From contig OU744720.1 in NCBI GenBank assembly GCA_916613615.1, forward strand, positions 4,629,749 through 4,693,748: a stretch of DNA of 64,000 nucleotides. Reading direction: 5' to 3'. This DNA comes from Steromphala cineraria (taxonomy: Eukaryota > Mollusca > Gastropoda > Trochida > Trochidae). The notes under the pieces were generated by a model that had not been told where the DNA came from, ran no database searches, and saw only the letters and a program-made list of their open reading frames with translations. The position numbers and the translations under genes are program-made. Shown one piece after another: positions 1 through 11,432 of the stretch (the stretch's first letter is position 1; every line of letters begins with the position of its first letter).

Positions 1-244
1 AACTATATTTCACAGCTTGGGCGATCAAGTCATATCTCCAACGAGATGCTCCTTGAGAGTAGAATTTGAACAATTCCTTGCAATTGGCAAATCCATGACG
101 CCACAATTGTTTTGCATCATGAAGTAATTTCATCAAAATGCCATGACGTCATTTACAAAATGAAATCACAATGCTTTACCATTATCCCTTTATGACATGT
201 GCAGCGTTCAGAGATATTTTTTATATAAAAAATGACTTTCGGTG

Positions 245-450
245 TTAAAAAAGGGTTCTCTGATATAGTTTGCATACAAATATAAATGATTTTAATTTTG
301 CATTAGAAAAATGATATTCCAACAAGCATATATTACATTATCATTTCGTTTTACAAAGGACATAAAAGCATAAGATGTTATTCAACTTCTAAAATATATT
401 TACAACAATCTGAACTCTCTAGGGGTATCATTCCTCTTATTTTATGTTTC
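245..450 (-). pseudogene. LINE ORF2 C-terminal remnant in block A
   Basis: The minus strand decodes, with stops, to a degraded version of the Cys/His-rich C-terminus found in the LINE at 5686-9292 (the pattern PREFRFC, then VLE.E, then a C-containing stretch, then LMQN). The same remnant lies in block B at about 13895-14300 and 15643-16048. In block A the LINE 3' UTR has been lost or replaced. It is non-functional. Confidence 0.55.
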
Positions 451-2339
451 ACTATATTAAATTCATCAATTCTGAAATATGGTAAAATATTGTGCATAGA
501 CAACAAATATGATTCCGTGTCTTCTGATATTAAATATATCAACACAAGATCAAGACCCCTTCAATCTATCCAACATCTGCAGAACGGGCGGTGACCTTAA
601 AGGATTCTGTGGGAAGTAACACCAATACAAACAGCAAATATACCTTTGAAATACCTAGAACACATTCTTTCCCTTCAGTCGACTGATAACTTGATAAGGA
701 GCGGGTTTATTTCACCAACACCAAACAACTATACAAAAGTTAAACAGATTTGGAAAGTCATTGTACTGATTATTTAATGAAGTTGTGTTCCTAAATCGAT
801 ATGTCTGCGATTAGTTGAGAGAAGAACAGCATCAGACCAAGATCATTTTTAAGAGAAAGGTAATCTTTATGGCCATTAACGACAAAGAACTAATATGTTT
901 GTCCGCTGTCAGCGGTAATATTGTGTTCATGGTTCCAAGTTTACTAGATAGGAGAGAAATTAATATTTCGTTATGTCTGCTGCAAACCATTATTTTTCTT
1001 GCTATTTGTGTCATACACTCCCAATAACATTATATGCATTATATTATCACTATATTAATATTAGGTAGATCGATTCCTTATCAAGAATGTTCAGAATATA
1101 TTCATTTTGTACAAGACGTCGTTCGGAGAAATGTTACCACCAAGGAATAAAACTGTAAATGCAGCTGGAGATACCATCAACGTGTACCGAGTTCATAGTT
1201 GTTGCTTGGTTGAAAATCGCAGTCTGAGACTCCTATTCTTACAAGTTCATTCATCGTTTTGATGTCGATATAACGCCCACTGTGGCAATTTACGTGTAAC
1301 AAGCGTTTGCTCATCAAAGGAATGCTCCCGGTGGCTGATTTGGTATTAAGGTTATACAGTAAGGTGACGTACGCGTGAGATTAAACTCTTTTCAAACATA
1401 CATGTACTTGACAGAATTTTAATTTTAAATTCTACTTTGAATGGTTATATAAAGAAAAAGAGAAAGGATTGGTTTGTCAAAAAAAATTCAAGTCAAAGTC
1501 CTGATGTAATAACAGCATATAATTGCATTATTTTTCTATTTCTGTCATAACTTTGCAAGGTGCTATCCTAAAAAACAGCAGGTTATTTTTGGTATAATTT
1601 TGTTAATATATGTACATTGAACTCGCAGTAACTTGATTGACGCAATTGGTGACATGTAAGGGTGCGGTACAGGACTGAGGACTGAGGTTGGGAAATAACG
1701 TCCCCATGGTCGAAGTGAAAACAATTAGTAATGGTCAGAATAATTAACAGTACACAGAAATTGTGTTGAAGAGTTACCGGGGCGGTTTGTAGAACCGTAA
1801 AATATATCCTTACAATGCACCAGCATACCAGATTGTTGATTCGAAAATATGCACTGTGCAACTGTTTCAACTTTATAGCACTCACCGTCTGCAAAAAAAG
1901 AAACCCTGATATTTCTTTTTTTCGACAACTGGAAAATACAAAAGGGGAATGTGGTTCTCGGAACAGGGAATTACCAAAATATTCTGTGGTAAACAGGATA
2001 ATGAAAGATGCTGGCGTTAGAGGATACTTTACCAATTACCCTCAATGAGTATCTACAAGAATGGATCAAATTGTGAAGGAACAGCCAGGTCATAGAAGCC
2101 TGGCGGTTGAACATTACGAGCGAACATCTGGAACTCATAAGCATCACGTGTCAACGATCTTTCAGGGATTCAAGATTTATTTGTTGAAGTGAGTTGGAGT
2201 AGAAAGGCAAATCATTTGTGAACATGTCTGTATTGATTGTGGGGGCGAACCCAGAGTCCGGACTTTTCATATATTATTAACAGAGGTACAATTCGATTCA
2301 GGGAGTCTTCTCCAAAATAATTCTTTTATTTTCTTTTTT

Positions 2340-2760
2340 AATGATCCGAGGGCCTGTCAGGACAGAACATACACTCATCCGTGAACAACACTGGCCTCCA
2401 GTCATGAGCAGTCCAATGGACACGCTCAGCAGCCAACGTGCGTGCGTGCATCAAAGTCAACATCAAACAGGAGTTGAGGCAAATCGTACATATTGTCGTC
2501 TTGCACGCTAACAGTTCTTGTTGTGTTCCATCATGGTTCGGAGATCAGATCAGTTGGTCTTGATTGCCAGTGTTGTGACGAAGGGCTTGCAGTAGAAGGA
2601 AATGGTCATCACGTTTGGTTGTTGATCCTCCAACATGTCGACGTCTTGCAGCAGTATCATGAGTTTGGAAACGATTCCATGCCCTGTTGCTGACACTGTG
2701 GCTTACACCGAGTACTTAACAATATTCTTCCAGACAGTTGTCCAGGCCAAATGTCGCCCA
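2340..2760 (-). pseudogene. Tc1/mariner transposase fragment (block A)
   Basis: On the minus strand, broken frames decode to pieces that fit a Tc1-like transposase. One is a helix-turn-helix-side stretch; another resembles the catalytic LFTDE block (FTDECMFCPD, near 2350-2385), where the Asp of the DDE triad is expected. Frameshifts and stops interrupt it throughout, and it aligns with the equivalent fragment in block B (18189-18640). Known of the family: Tc1/mariner enzymes cut and paste at TA sites. No terminal inverted repeats were identified around this piece. Confidence 0.5.
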
Positions 2761-4173
2761 TGGCGTCAGCTAAATGAAAGTTCTACAGACATGAAGTGAA
2801 AGGCCTTACCATACAGATTGCAATGAGGACGTGAAACTTCCTCATGCATCTGCTTTGCATGGTGTGCATGACTGATTCAGACAACAATAACAACAAGAAA
2901 ACGTAACAAATGCTGTTTGAAATTTAATTATATTCTTATTTTGTGTTTGACGTTCTTTCTTTTATTTTTGTATTGGGTATAAAATGAATTATTCATATGG
3001 CTCATCCCTTGAAAGACAAAAGCGAGATAATGTTCCTCTCATGTCTGCTTTTTTGAAGAACATAACCTTTGTAAGATATATCCCGTTTATTGAGAGAGAT
3101 GATAGGAACAGCTTTCGTCGTGCATCATGGCATCAAAGAAGCTGTCCCGATGGTGTTGGACCTCTTGCAATATTTGGGTCAGACTCTGCATAACATTGAA
3201 CCTTGATGCATGCTAACGTATCCTTTCTGGATGAAATACTTGTAGGAATGATATTTACAGAAACTGCATTGACATCAAAAGGAAAATTTTAATGTAATGA
3301 TCTGCTGACTGCAAGCGAATATCATTGTAAGGTTGTACACATAGGTTCTCATATAGTTCCCTTTTGTCTGTCAACATACATTCGTAGTTTCATGATTAAA
3401 GTTCCCATTCGTTATGATACGTATTGTAAGTTCACATAACCACATCCATATTTCACTATTTTCTTTCGAATATGTAAAAATCTGATTACAATGTTGTACA
3501 GTGCGGCAGAGGTCACTTCTCAAATATGTTCAGTTTGGTAATGTAAGCCGTTTTTGAAAGCCACTTTTGATGGGCCGTTTAGACCTATCTGGCCACAAAC
3601 CAGTGACTTCATAGACAGAATCAGTTATCTATGCATCTATCGTAACAATACAACAGAAAGAAAAAAATAATTAACGATTTTCAGAAAATGTTTTCCACTC
3701 AGTTAGATAAATCATTTGACGATGTTACACTACTAAGCATTTGGTGTAAAAAATATGGTAATTAAACAATTATTTAGGCTGTATTTCAGTTGACATAATG
3801 ATGGGTTACTCTGTATAGTCTGTTTATTACGTGACACCCACGCGAGTTTTATGGCCCCTAACCAAGGTGGGGTTTTTACAGCCAATAATTAGCCTACGCA
3901 GTTTTAAGGAAAGGCTAATTAAAGTTGTATATTGGACAAATTAAAAAAAATCAAGTCCAGTTTTTATTTTGTTGAACGAGAATCGAGAAGTGGTAAAGTC
4001 GAGGTTTGTGGATGTTTAATAAAATTGTCATTGAGTATTATTTCAAATTTCTTTGTTGCTGGAAAATAAAGTAAAATAGATAAATATATGACAGTGATGA
4101 TACAAAAACATTATTGCTCAATAAAATCTGTGCAATAATTGTAATTTTCTCATATCGTCTTTGTCAGTATACA

Positions 4174-4269
4174 GTGGCAACAATTCATGATTCTGGCGAC
4201 ATGGTCGTGTGTAGCGCCTAGTTGAAGCATCCCGATTGCTCGCTCTCTCTGCTCTGACGTTAATCTTGG
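4174..4269 (-). pseudogene. Tc1-like transposase N-terminal HTH fragment
   Basis: The minus strand encodes PRLTSEQRERAIGMLQLGA followed by a second helix ending ARIMNCC. This is the first helix-turn-helix of Tc1-type transposases (typical wording: L-x-EQR-x-RAIGML-x-x-G). The reading frame does not continue into the rest of the transposase, so this is a truncated remnant. It starts exactly where similarity between blocks A and B ends, so it may mark the breakpoint of the duplication or a later insertion next to it. Confidence 0.6.
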
Positions 4270-4332
4270 CAAGTTCTTCGTGTCAATCTGCTGTAATCGA
4301 TGCCAATTTGTTGGCTGTTTTATACCCCACAA

Positions 4333-5677
4333 TCATACGAGTATTTTTCTGTACATACGGGAAATTTCGCTGATTTAAGTCAATTTTCTCGCAAAGCACG
4401 TGCATCCCATGCATTTTTGTGGCCAAGTTATCAAATTGATTGTTCAGGCGACCTGTTACTGAGAGTGAGATATGTTCACGGTCATTAAATAGAAAATGAC
4501 AAATAAAAATATTTTTGGGACGTTTCTTTTGCACGTGAGTTTATGGTATATTTGGGATCACACTGTTTTGCATATCACATTCCGCGTATTGGTAAAGTCA
4601 TATCCATCAAAGCGAATTCGCAAACAAAATCGACTCACCGTTTCATAAAGTAGTATTTCTTTGATGTTATTGCACTTGCTTCTGGCATTTTTATAAATCA
4701 GAATTTAACACATAAATCGTTTTGGTTTGAAGGAGGTAGACATGGAAGTCACGGGACATCACGATCTAATGAGTTTTTAAAGTGTTCGCCGTACATTTCG
4801 GCTGCGATCTAAAAAACGGACATAGAGTGCTGATTAAAAGTCTAATTTATGTGTATATTGTCTCTATCATATGTTCATTGCATTCCCATAGATAATGGTA
4901 CTGGCGATAACGATCTATCATTCTTAGAAAAATACATTGCATAACCACTTTAATTGTACAAAATAGGTTCTTAGTGTATGCATGTATACACACAATCAGG
5001 TTAACGAACATTGCAGTATAGTGAATAATAACGAATATTCCTATCCCAGTAAGCACAATTTATTTCCACTTCCTCTCCGTTCTGATTGTGGTAAGGAGTC
5101 TAAGTATATTGATTATCTGCGCAATGAGACCATTGAGTACCAAAATAAAGGAGCTGCTACTTTTATGAATGCTTGCCCATTTACCTTCACTTGCCATGAT
5201 TACCTCCACGGTGAGTGAGATGGGGATATTAATAGCGAGACGTCAAATCGAATGTACAGCAATGTGACCTGCCCGTATCAGGGCCAGCATTCATTCATAA
5301 AGAAATACTTTATTTGTATAGATTGTGTCAATCTATCTAAACGTTTACAAAGGATAAGGTTAGAGACAAACATTGAAACATTGAGTGCTAACTTCAACTG
5401 ATGCTTATAAAAAGTCAATTTTAGAACAAAAGCGCCCAGACCACTTTACATCCTTATCTGTTGGCATTGCTCGATGATTCGTGATTCAAGCAGATGGAGG
5501 ACACAAGAGACAGCATATAGTCTTGAGGTAACTTTTCAATTAAGTCTGCAATGATATTGAAATACAAATCAATTCGGAACTATGTTCCCGACTTCAGTCG
5601 TATGCTTTACACCTAAAAACAATTCAGATAATAAGCATAGCATAAGCATGAACAAGGTTCATATGAACCAATTGAAT
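4333..5677. other. No gene recognised
   Basis: AT-rich sequence with only short, unconvincing open frames. I see no splice-bounded coding segment, RNA gene or transposon motif here. It ends at the proposed target-site duplication of the LINE that follows. Confidence 0.5.
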
Positions 5678-5685
5678 AAGAGAAT

Positions 5686-8600
5686 AACATCACGGCCGGG
5701 TCCAATATGATAAGAATGTTATATCCCTTCTAGCATGGAATGTTCATGGTCTTTTGAGTAAGCTTTATTCACTTGACTTTACTGATTATTGTTCGCAATT
5801 CGATATTGCTGGTGTCATCGAAATATGGAGTAACTGTGATATTGCAAATATACAAAGCCGTTTTCCTAATCATGATGTGTATATAAACCATAGAGGCTTT
5901 AACAGTAAAGGTGGTGTCGCACTCTTGTTACATAAACGTCTAGCTAGTGGTGTGATCAATGTCGATACATCTTTTGTTGACTGTATTTTTGCCACAATTG
6001 ATTCGTCCTATTTTCACTTAGTCAAAGATATAATCATCGGTTTTATCTATGTGCACCCAGAAAATTCTTCTGTTTTAACAGATAACCGAGATGTCAAAGG
6101 TATTGAGTATGTTAATGACATATTACTCGGTCTTTATGCTAAATATGGAGATGTCGATATCATAATAGGAGGCGATTTTAATGCACGTACGGGCCATATA
6201 ATGGATTATGTAATCCAGGAACATAATGATTACGTTCCTGAGTTCAATGATGTTAACGACGTGGCCGATAATTTTGAAAGTCCCCGCTCATCTAGGGACA
6301 GTGAAGTGAATAATTACGGGAAAGATCTTATAACTCTATGTACACAATATGGTCTTCATATGTTAAATGGGCGTTTCCCAGGTGATAAAGACGGCTCCTT
6401 CACATGCTTCGCTAATAAAGGTGCTAGTGTGGTGGATTATTTTATTTGTTCTACATCACTGTTCGACTCAATATCTGATTTTAGAGTAAGTACTCGGACA
6501 GAGTCTGACCATTTCCCGATCGAATGTGACATACTTTGTAATACAGATGTACAGACTGCACCTGATATATCTATCAGTTCGGATATAACGAAGTTCATAT
6601 GGAAACCAGAGGTAAATGATTTATTCAGTGAACTGATCAGAAATGATCTAAGCAATCTTAACATTGTTGACTTGTGTGAGCATGATACATTTGACTCGAC
6701 TAAGGCAGTTGATGACCTTGTGTCAGTTATTCACTCCTGTGCGTCACGTTGCAATATGTCATCTATTAGAAAAGGGTTGAAAAATAATAAGGGCAGGAAA
6801 TCTCCTTGGTATGATGACGAATGTGAAGATACTAAGAAACAAAAGTATGACATTTTGAATAGATTCAGACTGACGGGAGATAAGGTACTTTTAACCAACT
6901 TTCATACCTTACGTAATAAATTTAGAGAAATGTGTCGTCACAAACGAGAACAGTATTTAGTTAAATCTACCGAGGACATTTTGGATTGCTACTCCAACAA
7001 TAACGCAAAGTCATTTTGGTCACATGTCCAGTATTTTAGTAAACGTTCTGTGCAGTTAACTTCTAGTATCAGCAGTACTGAATGGATTGATTATTTTCGA
7101 TCAGTATTGAATATCAGTGACAACGTAATAGATGATGATTTTGTACAATTTTCCAAGGAGTATATGGCCATGCATGCTGACCGTTCTGTCTTTTGTGATG
7201 ACTGTAATAATGATGATTTTAACAATATTCTCAATAATGATATAACACCTCAGGAAGTTGAAACAGCACTTCTCAACCTAAAGTTAAAGAAAAGTCCTGG
7301 ACCAGACGGAATTGTACCAGAAATGCTTAGACATAATTCGCAAATATTTACGATATATCTTAGTAGACTATTTAATTGTATATTTAAATCTGGTAATTTT
7401 CCTGAGCAATGGTCGAAAAGTATTATATTTCCATTGCACAAAAAAGGTAACATTAATGATGTTAATAACTACCGAGGCATTTCCCTCTTGGACATACTTG
7501 GGAAAGTTTTTACTTCTCTACTGAATAGTCGATTGAAGCATTTTATTGATGAATTTGATAAATATCCAGAATCACAGTGTGGATTTCGAAAGGGTTACTC
7601 GACAGTTGACAATATGTTTACCTTACAAAGTCTTATTCAGAAATATTTATCTAAATCCAAAGGTCGTTTTTATTGTTTATTTGTTGATTTTAAAAAAGCT
7701 TTTGATTCATTGAATAGATATCTTTTATGGCATGTTGTTGCAACAAATAGTATTCACGGTTACATGTTGGACATTATCATGGATATGTACTCAAAAACCA
7801 AAGTCTGCGTAAAATTATCACAAACCACTATTTCCGACTATTTTGACAGTCTCAGTGGCGTGCGACAAGGTTGTATTTTAAGTCCTTTGTTATTTTCCAT
7901 GTTTATAAATCAAATACAAACAGTTATGGAACAAGATTGTGATAGAGGTATTTTTGTTGACTCAGATTTTTTAGAATTGTTCATGTTATTATATGCCGAT
8001 GACTTATGCTTGTTCTCAGATTCTGTTTTAGGCTTACAAAAGAGAATTAATGTACTTTCGCAGTTTTGCAAAACATGGGGTCTCTCTATTAATTTTGATA
8101 AAACAGAAATCCTTGTATTTAGAAATGGAGGAAAATTAAGAGCTTATGAAAAGTGGTATATGGATGGTCTTAAACTCAATGTATCAACATATTATAATTA
8201 TCTTGGTTTAACATTTTCAAACAGATTATCTTGGTCTAAAAATGTACAAAATTTAGTTATGAGAGCTAATAGAGCAATGGCATCAGTCAAATTATTTTCT
8301 TTAAGATTGAAAAATATTTCTCCATCTGTGCTTTTTAAAATCTTTGATGTCCAGCTAAAGCCAATTATATTGTATGGTTGTGAAATTTGGGGAGTAAACA
8401 AATGGGAAATTATTGAAAGATTTCATGTTCGATTTTGTAAATATGTTCTTGGTGTGAGTTATAAATGTTCAAATGTTGCTGTGCTTGCTGAGTGTGGGCG
8501 AAATTATGTATATATTGACACCCTTCAAAGAGTTATCAAATACTGGTTTAAATTACTAGAGTATCATGAAATGAGATATCCAAAGCAATGTTATATAATG

Positions 8601-9292
8601 ATGTGTAAGCTAGAAGCAGTAGGTCGTAACACGTGGGCTTCTAATGTTAAAAAGATATTATTTATGTATGGTTTTGGTTATGTGTGGGAAGCCCAGGGTG
8701 TTGGCAACAAAAGTGAATTTTTACGTAATTTTGTATTAAGAATAAATGATTGTTGTGTACAAAACATATTTGCTGACATAAATGCAAGTTCTTCTTTAGA
8801 TTTATATTCTACCATTAAACGCACTTTTTGTATAGAACCTTATCTCACAACAATTAAATCGAAAGAAGCACGTCGTAGAATAACTTTGTTAAGAATAGGT
8901 GCCTTATCAATACGTAAAAATACAGGAAGAAGAGAAGGAATACCTAGATTTTTAAGATTTTGTAAACTGTGTAAAAATGATGTAATTGAAGACGAAATAC
9001 ACTTTTTATTCAAATGTCCTTGTTTCAGTGAATTAAGAAAGAAATATATCCTAAATGTACCTGAAAATAATCATATATGTTACCTTCAAAATGTTTTACA
9101 ACATCAAAACTTAGAAATTATTTCATCATACTCATGTTTTATTAGAGATGCACTCGCTCTACGCTCAATGTTTCTATCATCAAATTAACTTACAATGTAC
9201 TTTCAATGTTCTCTCTTATATAATTGTCTTGTTTTGTATATATGTTTTGTACGTGGGCCTAAGGCCTTTTACCGAAATAAAAGAAATAAAAA
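5686..9292 (+). mobile_element. Non-LTR retrotransposon (LINE), 5'-truncated, open reading frame
   Basis: The element holds one uninterrupted endonuclease-reverse transcriptase frame, a short 3' UTR of about 100 bp and an A-rich tail. The 8-bp word AAGAGAAT occurs at 5678-5685 and again at 9293-9300, just after the tail, and is a good candidate target-site duplication. If so, the element is truncated immediately upstream of the endonuclease domain, with no ORF1. The 3' UTR contains a GGCC-TAA-GGCC hairpin (9256-9266) also found, with a changed loop, in the related fragments at 47586-48004 and 13895-14300. The clade is not certain; the domain order and C-terminal Cys/His motif fit the Jockey/CR1/L2 side of the LINE tree. 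Confidence 0.85.
5688..9188 (+). CDS. LINE ORF2: endonuclease-reverse transcriptase
   Basis: The frame is open from just after a stop at 5685-5687 and has no in-frame ATG near its start, consistent with 5' truncation. It is numbered here from the TTG codon at 5754 (1144 residues). Upstream residues ISLLAWNVHG are the first strand of an apurinic-type endonuclease. Then come EIW (the usual ETW with Thr changed to Ile, catalytic Glu kept), GGDFNARTG with Asp at about 141, and SDHFP near 251. The reverse transcriptase follows, with KSPGPDG, CGFRKGYST, the FVDFKKAFDS motif and the catalytic YADD at 747-750. Near the end is a Cys/His cluster (CKLC...EIHF...CPCF), common in LINE C-termini. All key catalytic residues are present. 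Protein role: target-primed reverse transcription of its own RNA. No host function is inferred. Confidence 0.9.
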   Translation, partial: HHGRVQYDKNVISLLAWNVHGLLSKLYSLDFTDYCSQFDIAGVIEIWSNCDIANIQSRFPNHDVYINHRGFNSKGGVALLLHKRLASGVINVDTSFVDCIFATIDSSYFHLVKDIIIGFIYVHPENSSVLTDNRDVKGIEYVNDILLGLYAKYGDVDIIIGGDFNARTGHIMDYVIQEHNDYVPEFNDVNDVADNFESPRSSRDSEVNNYGKDLITLCTQYGLHMLNGRFPGDKDGSFTCFANKGASVVDYFICSTSLFDSISDFRVSTRTESDHFPIECDILCNTDVQTAPDISISSDITKFIWKPEVNDLFSELIRNDLSNLNIVDLCEHDTFDSTKAVDDLVSVIHSCASRCNMSSIRKGLKNNKGRKSPWYDDECEDTKKQKYDILNRFRLTGDKVLLTNFHTLRNKFREMCRHKREQYLVKSTEDILDCYSNNNAKSFWSHVQYFSKRSVQLTSSISSTEWIDYFRSVLNISDNVIDDDFVQFSKEYMAMHADRSVFCDDCNNDDFNNILNNDITPQEVETALLNLKLKKSPGPDGIVPEMLRHNSQIFTIYLSRLFNCIFKSGNFPEQWSKSIIFPLHKKGNINDVNNYRGISLLDILGKVFTSLLNSRLKHFIDEFDKYPESQCGFRKGYSTVDNMFTLQSLIQKYLSKSKGRFYCLFVDFKKAFDSLNRYLLWHVVATNSIHGYMLDIIMDMYSKTKVCVKLSQTTISDYFDSLSGVRQGCILSPLLFSMFINQIQTVMEQDCDRGIFVDSDFLELFMLLYADDLCLFSDSVLGLQKRINVLSQFCKTWGLSINFDKTEILVFRNGGKLRAYEKWYMDGLKLNVSTYYNYLGLTFSNRLSWSKNVQNLVMRANRAMASVKLFSLRLKNISPSVLFKIFDVQLKPIILYGCEIWGVNKWEIIERFHVRFCKYVLGVSYKCSNVAVLAECGRNYVYIDTLQRVIKYWFKLLEYHEMRYPKQCYIMMCKLEAVGRNTWASNVKKILFMYGFGYVWEAQGVGNKSEFLRNFVLRINDCCVQNIFADINASSSLDLYSTIKRTFCIEPYLTTIKSKEARRRITLLRIGALSIRKNTGRREGIPRFLRFCKLCKNDVIEDEIHFLFKCPCFSELRKKYILNVPENNHICYLQNVLQHQNLEIISSYSCFIRDALALRSMFLSSN

Positions 9293-9300
9293 AAGAGAAT

Positions 9301-10357
9301 CGTCACAATAAAAAAGTTGTTTGTCCGTATAATGTGTATTTCCTCTTCATACGTACTTCTGAAACGCAACTAAAAGAAGAAAAAACCCTTGTTTCGTTTC
9401 AAACAAAATGTATACAGTTGTTTCATTTCAAAAACAAAAATACATACGACAGGATCATTTTTATGGAGAGTCAAAATCAAAGGGATGGAGGTAGACTACA
9501 ACTTCTCCACATTAAAAAGCAACATTAACATTGTCAGCAGTTAGCATTTCTTACATGATATCTAAATATATTTTGATTTACATTTTAATAATGTGGTGAT
9601 ACAGTCAACCTAACAGTGACCTATATGAGAGATCCCCCCTTCACTTTCCATGAGCAATTACATTTGTCTTAACAACCATGTATACTTTGCATGCCTACAA
9701 TTATGTCAGAATCAGATTTTTGTACCTCTAACACCTTTTCTCCAGTTTGCAATAACGAACACATTTAGAAAAATCAAATGGTTTTGATATCTAAAACCGA
9801 AAGGTTGATTTTTGAGATTTTTTATAACAAAAGGAAATTATTTCCATACACTGAACTATTTTTAAATCTAAGCATCACTAACAAAGAATGAATATTCAAG
9901 GAAACATTGTATGCACCTTTACATCCAGTTTTAGTAGGTTTACACAAACTTCTCAGTAGATTAAATGAATAACCCAACGATGCAATAATTGATAATAATT
10001 CAGACTGAGTGACTACAACGATGGTTAAACAAGTAAAACATAAGGATATTTAGCGATGCTATAATTAAATGCTGTTTGCTGACATAGTAGGGGTTGATTG
10101 TTATAAACTCGTATTTAAGTGATCAGAAGCAAGTGATAACAAAATAACTACTTATCAACAAATTCTAACTCTCTCTTGTTTTCAAAAACGCATATTTCCT
10201 GTTAAGTGTATTCTCACATCAGTTAATCATTCAACATTATTTCCATCTGAAAAACTGAACATTTTGAAACTGACTTCCTATTTCACTTTCATTCTTACTT
10301 TCATTCAATTATGGAATAAAACCAGATGTTCTTCATTTATTCGACTAATCTTGTGGG
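9301..10357. other. No gene recognised
   Basis: AT-rich sequence. A short open frame that crosses the LINE end (9148-9528) is only the LINE tail read in another frame. No motif, splice-bounded exon or RNA gene was found. Confidence 0.45.
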
Positions 10358-10760
10358 ATGCATACGGGAGGCAACGTTTCTTGTGCTTTTTTGAAGACTG
10401 CAATCTTTGATATTCCATTATTTCATGTTGGGAATAAGCATAAACCCTTTTGTGCATCTATGAAGTCATTTCTTTTGTGTTGGACCTCTTGTCGGGTTCA
10501 AGGTCAACCTCTGCAAAAAGTTGGATTATGTTACATATTAACGTTAGTCTTGTGTCCTAATATCTTTTGAAGAATGATATGTCGAGACATTGTATGAACA
10601 TCAGAAGAACAATAAGACTACACACATGCCTGAATGCAAACTGTCAGCAGAAACTCATTGTAAGAATGCACACATGTGTGAGTTCTAATATCATTCTCTT
10701 TTGTCTGTCAAGAGACATTATTGTCTTAGCTCAATAATAAAAGTTTCGTGATTATGTTTT
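10358..10760. repeat. Dispersed repeat, third copy, with an 'empty' MITE site
   Basis: This segment resembles block A around 3120-3430 and block B around 19080-19400 (shared words such as GTTGGACCTCTTG, cttttgtctgtcaa and a following agtttcrtgatta). It also resembles the sequence flanking the MITE at 12467-12821. At about 10574-10600 the sequence corresponds to that MITE's flanks without the MITE, so it acts as a paralogous empty site. The repeat family itself was not identified. Confidence 0.55.
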
Positions 10761-11432
10761 TGATACCATATATGTATATAAATTCAGTCCAAAAAATATA
10801 GGAACATAGAAAAGTTTTAGCAATATTTTATTCATATCTAAGTGATTTAATTGAAAACTAGTGAAAATCCAAACTTAGATTTGAAGTTGTTTTCCTCTTA
10901 TCTAAAGTCAGACAGGGTCAATATATTCCACGTTGTTGCTGTTTGTCGATTCGCACCTTTGGCAACGCAAACGATCCAATGAACATGTTTCATGAACCAG
11001 TCAATTATCGTTTAATGAATGATTATGTCGTCATATAAGGCTTCTGTCATGTAGAATGTGACAGGTTTCGTTTGATTTACACGACGTCAAAGACACATGC
11101 GGCCATGACGTCACAGGGCAATTTCATTTTGCGCCAATTATTATTATGTTACAGATGGATGTCACTCATCTCTTTGAGAGAAATTCCCACATACAGAATC
11201 TAAGTATTTACCTTGTAAAACATATTGGTAATTTAAACAATAAACAACTCGTAACTTGAATTGCAAGGTTATCTTTCCCTCGTTATTATATTGATTTAAC
11301 TTAGATAGAAAATCTGTCACACCTCGCCATTCGTTAATCATTGTCTAAATATTCACCCAGCTTTCTATAATGTAACACAAATATTAAACCATTTAATATT
11401 CGCTGTTTGAGTGGCATTCTAGAAGTTGATGG

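Larger units (their letters stand above)
1..4175. repeat. Duplicated block, copy A (diverged direct repeat)
   Basis: This stretch is repeated in the same orientation at about 13600-20155, with matching word order over kilobases. Examples are the segment at 3100-3450 against 19060-19420, and 3550-3780 against 19510-19720. The copies differ by many substitutions and small indels. Copy B has extra sequence (about 17640-18010 and the 1748-bp tandem unit) that copy A lacks. Similarity stops near 4175 (word agtatacagtggca) and near 20155 (agtatacattggcg). Copy A starts at or before the window edge. Inside it are a minus-strand LINE 3'-end remnant (about 245-450) and a minus-strand Tc1-like fragment (about 2340-2760). 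I recognise no intact gene in it. Confidence 0.8.

Noticed and set aside
1815..1859. Start of a confident gene in block A
   Set aside because: The upstream residues differ between blocks A and B and no family is recognised, so only the shared part is reported as an observation.
9148..9528. 126-residue frame across the LINE end
   Set aside because: It begins inside the LINE ORF in another frame and continues through the A-rich tail; no independent support.
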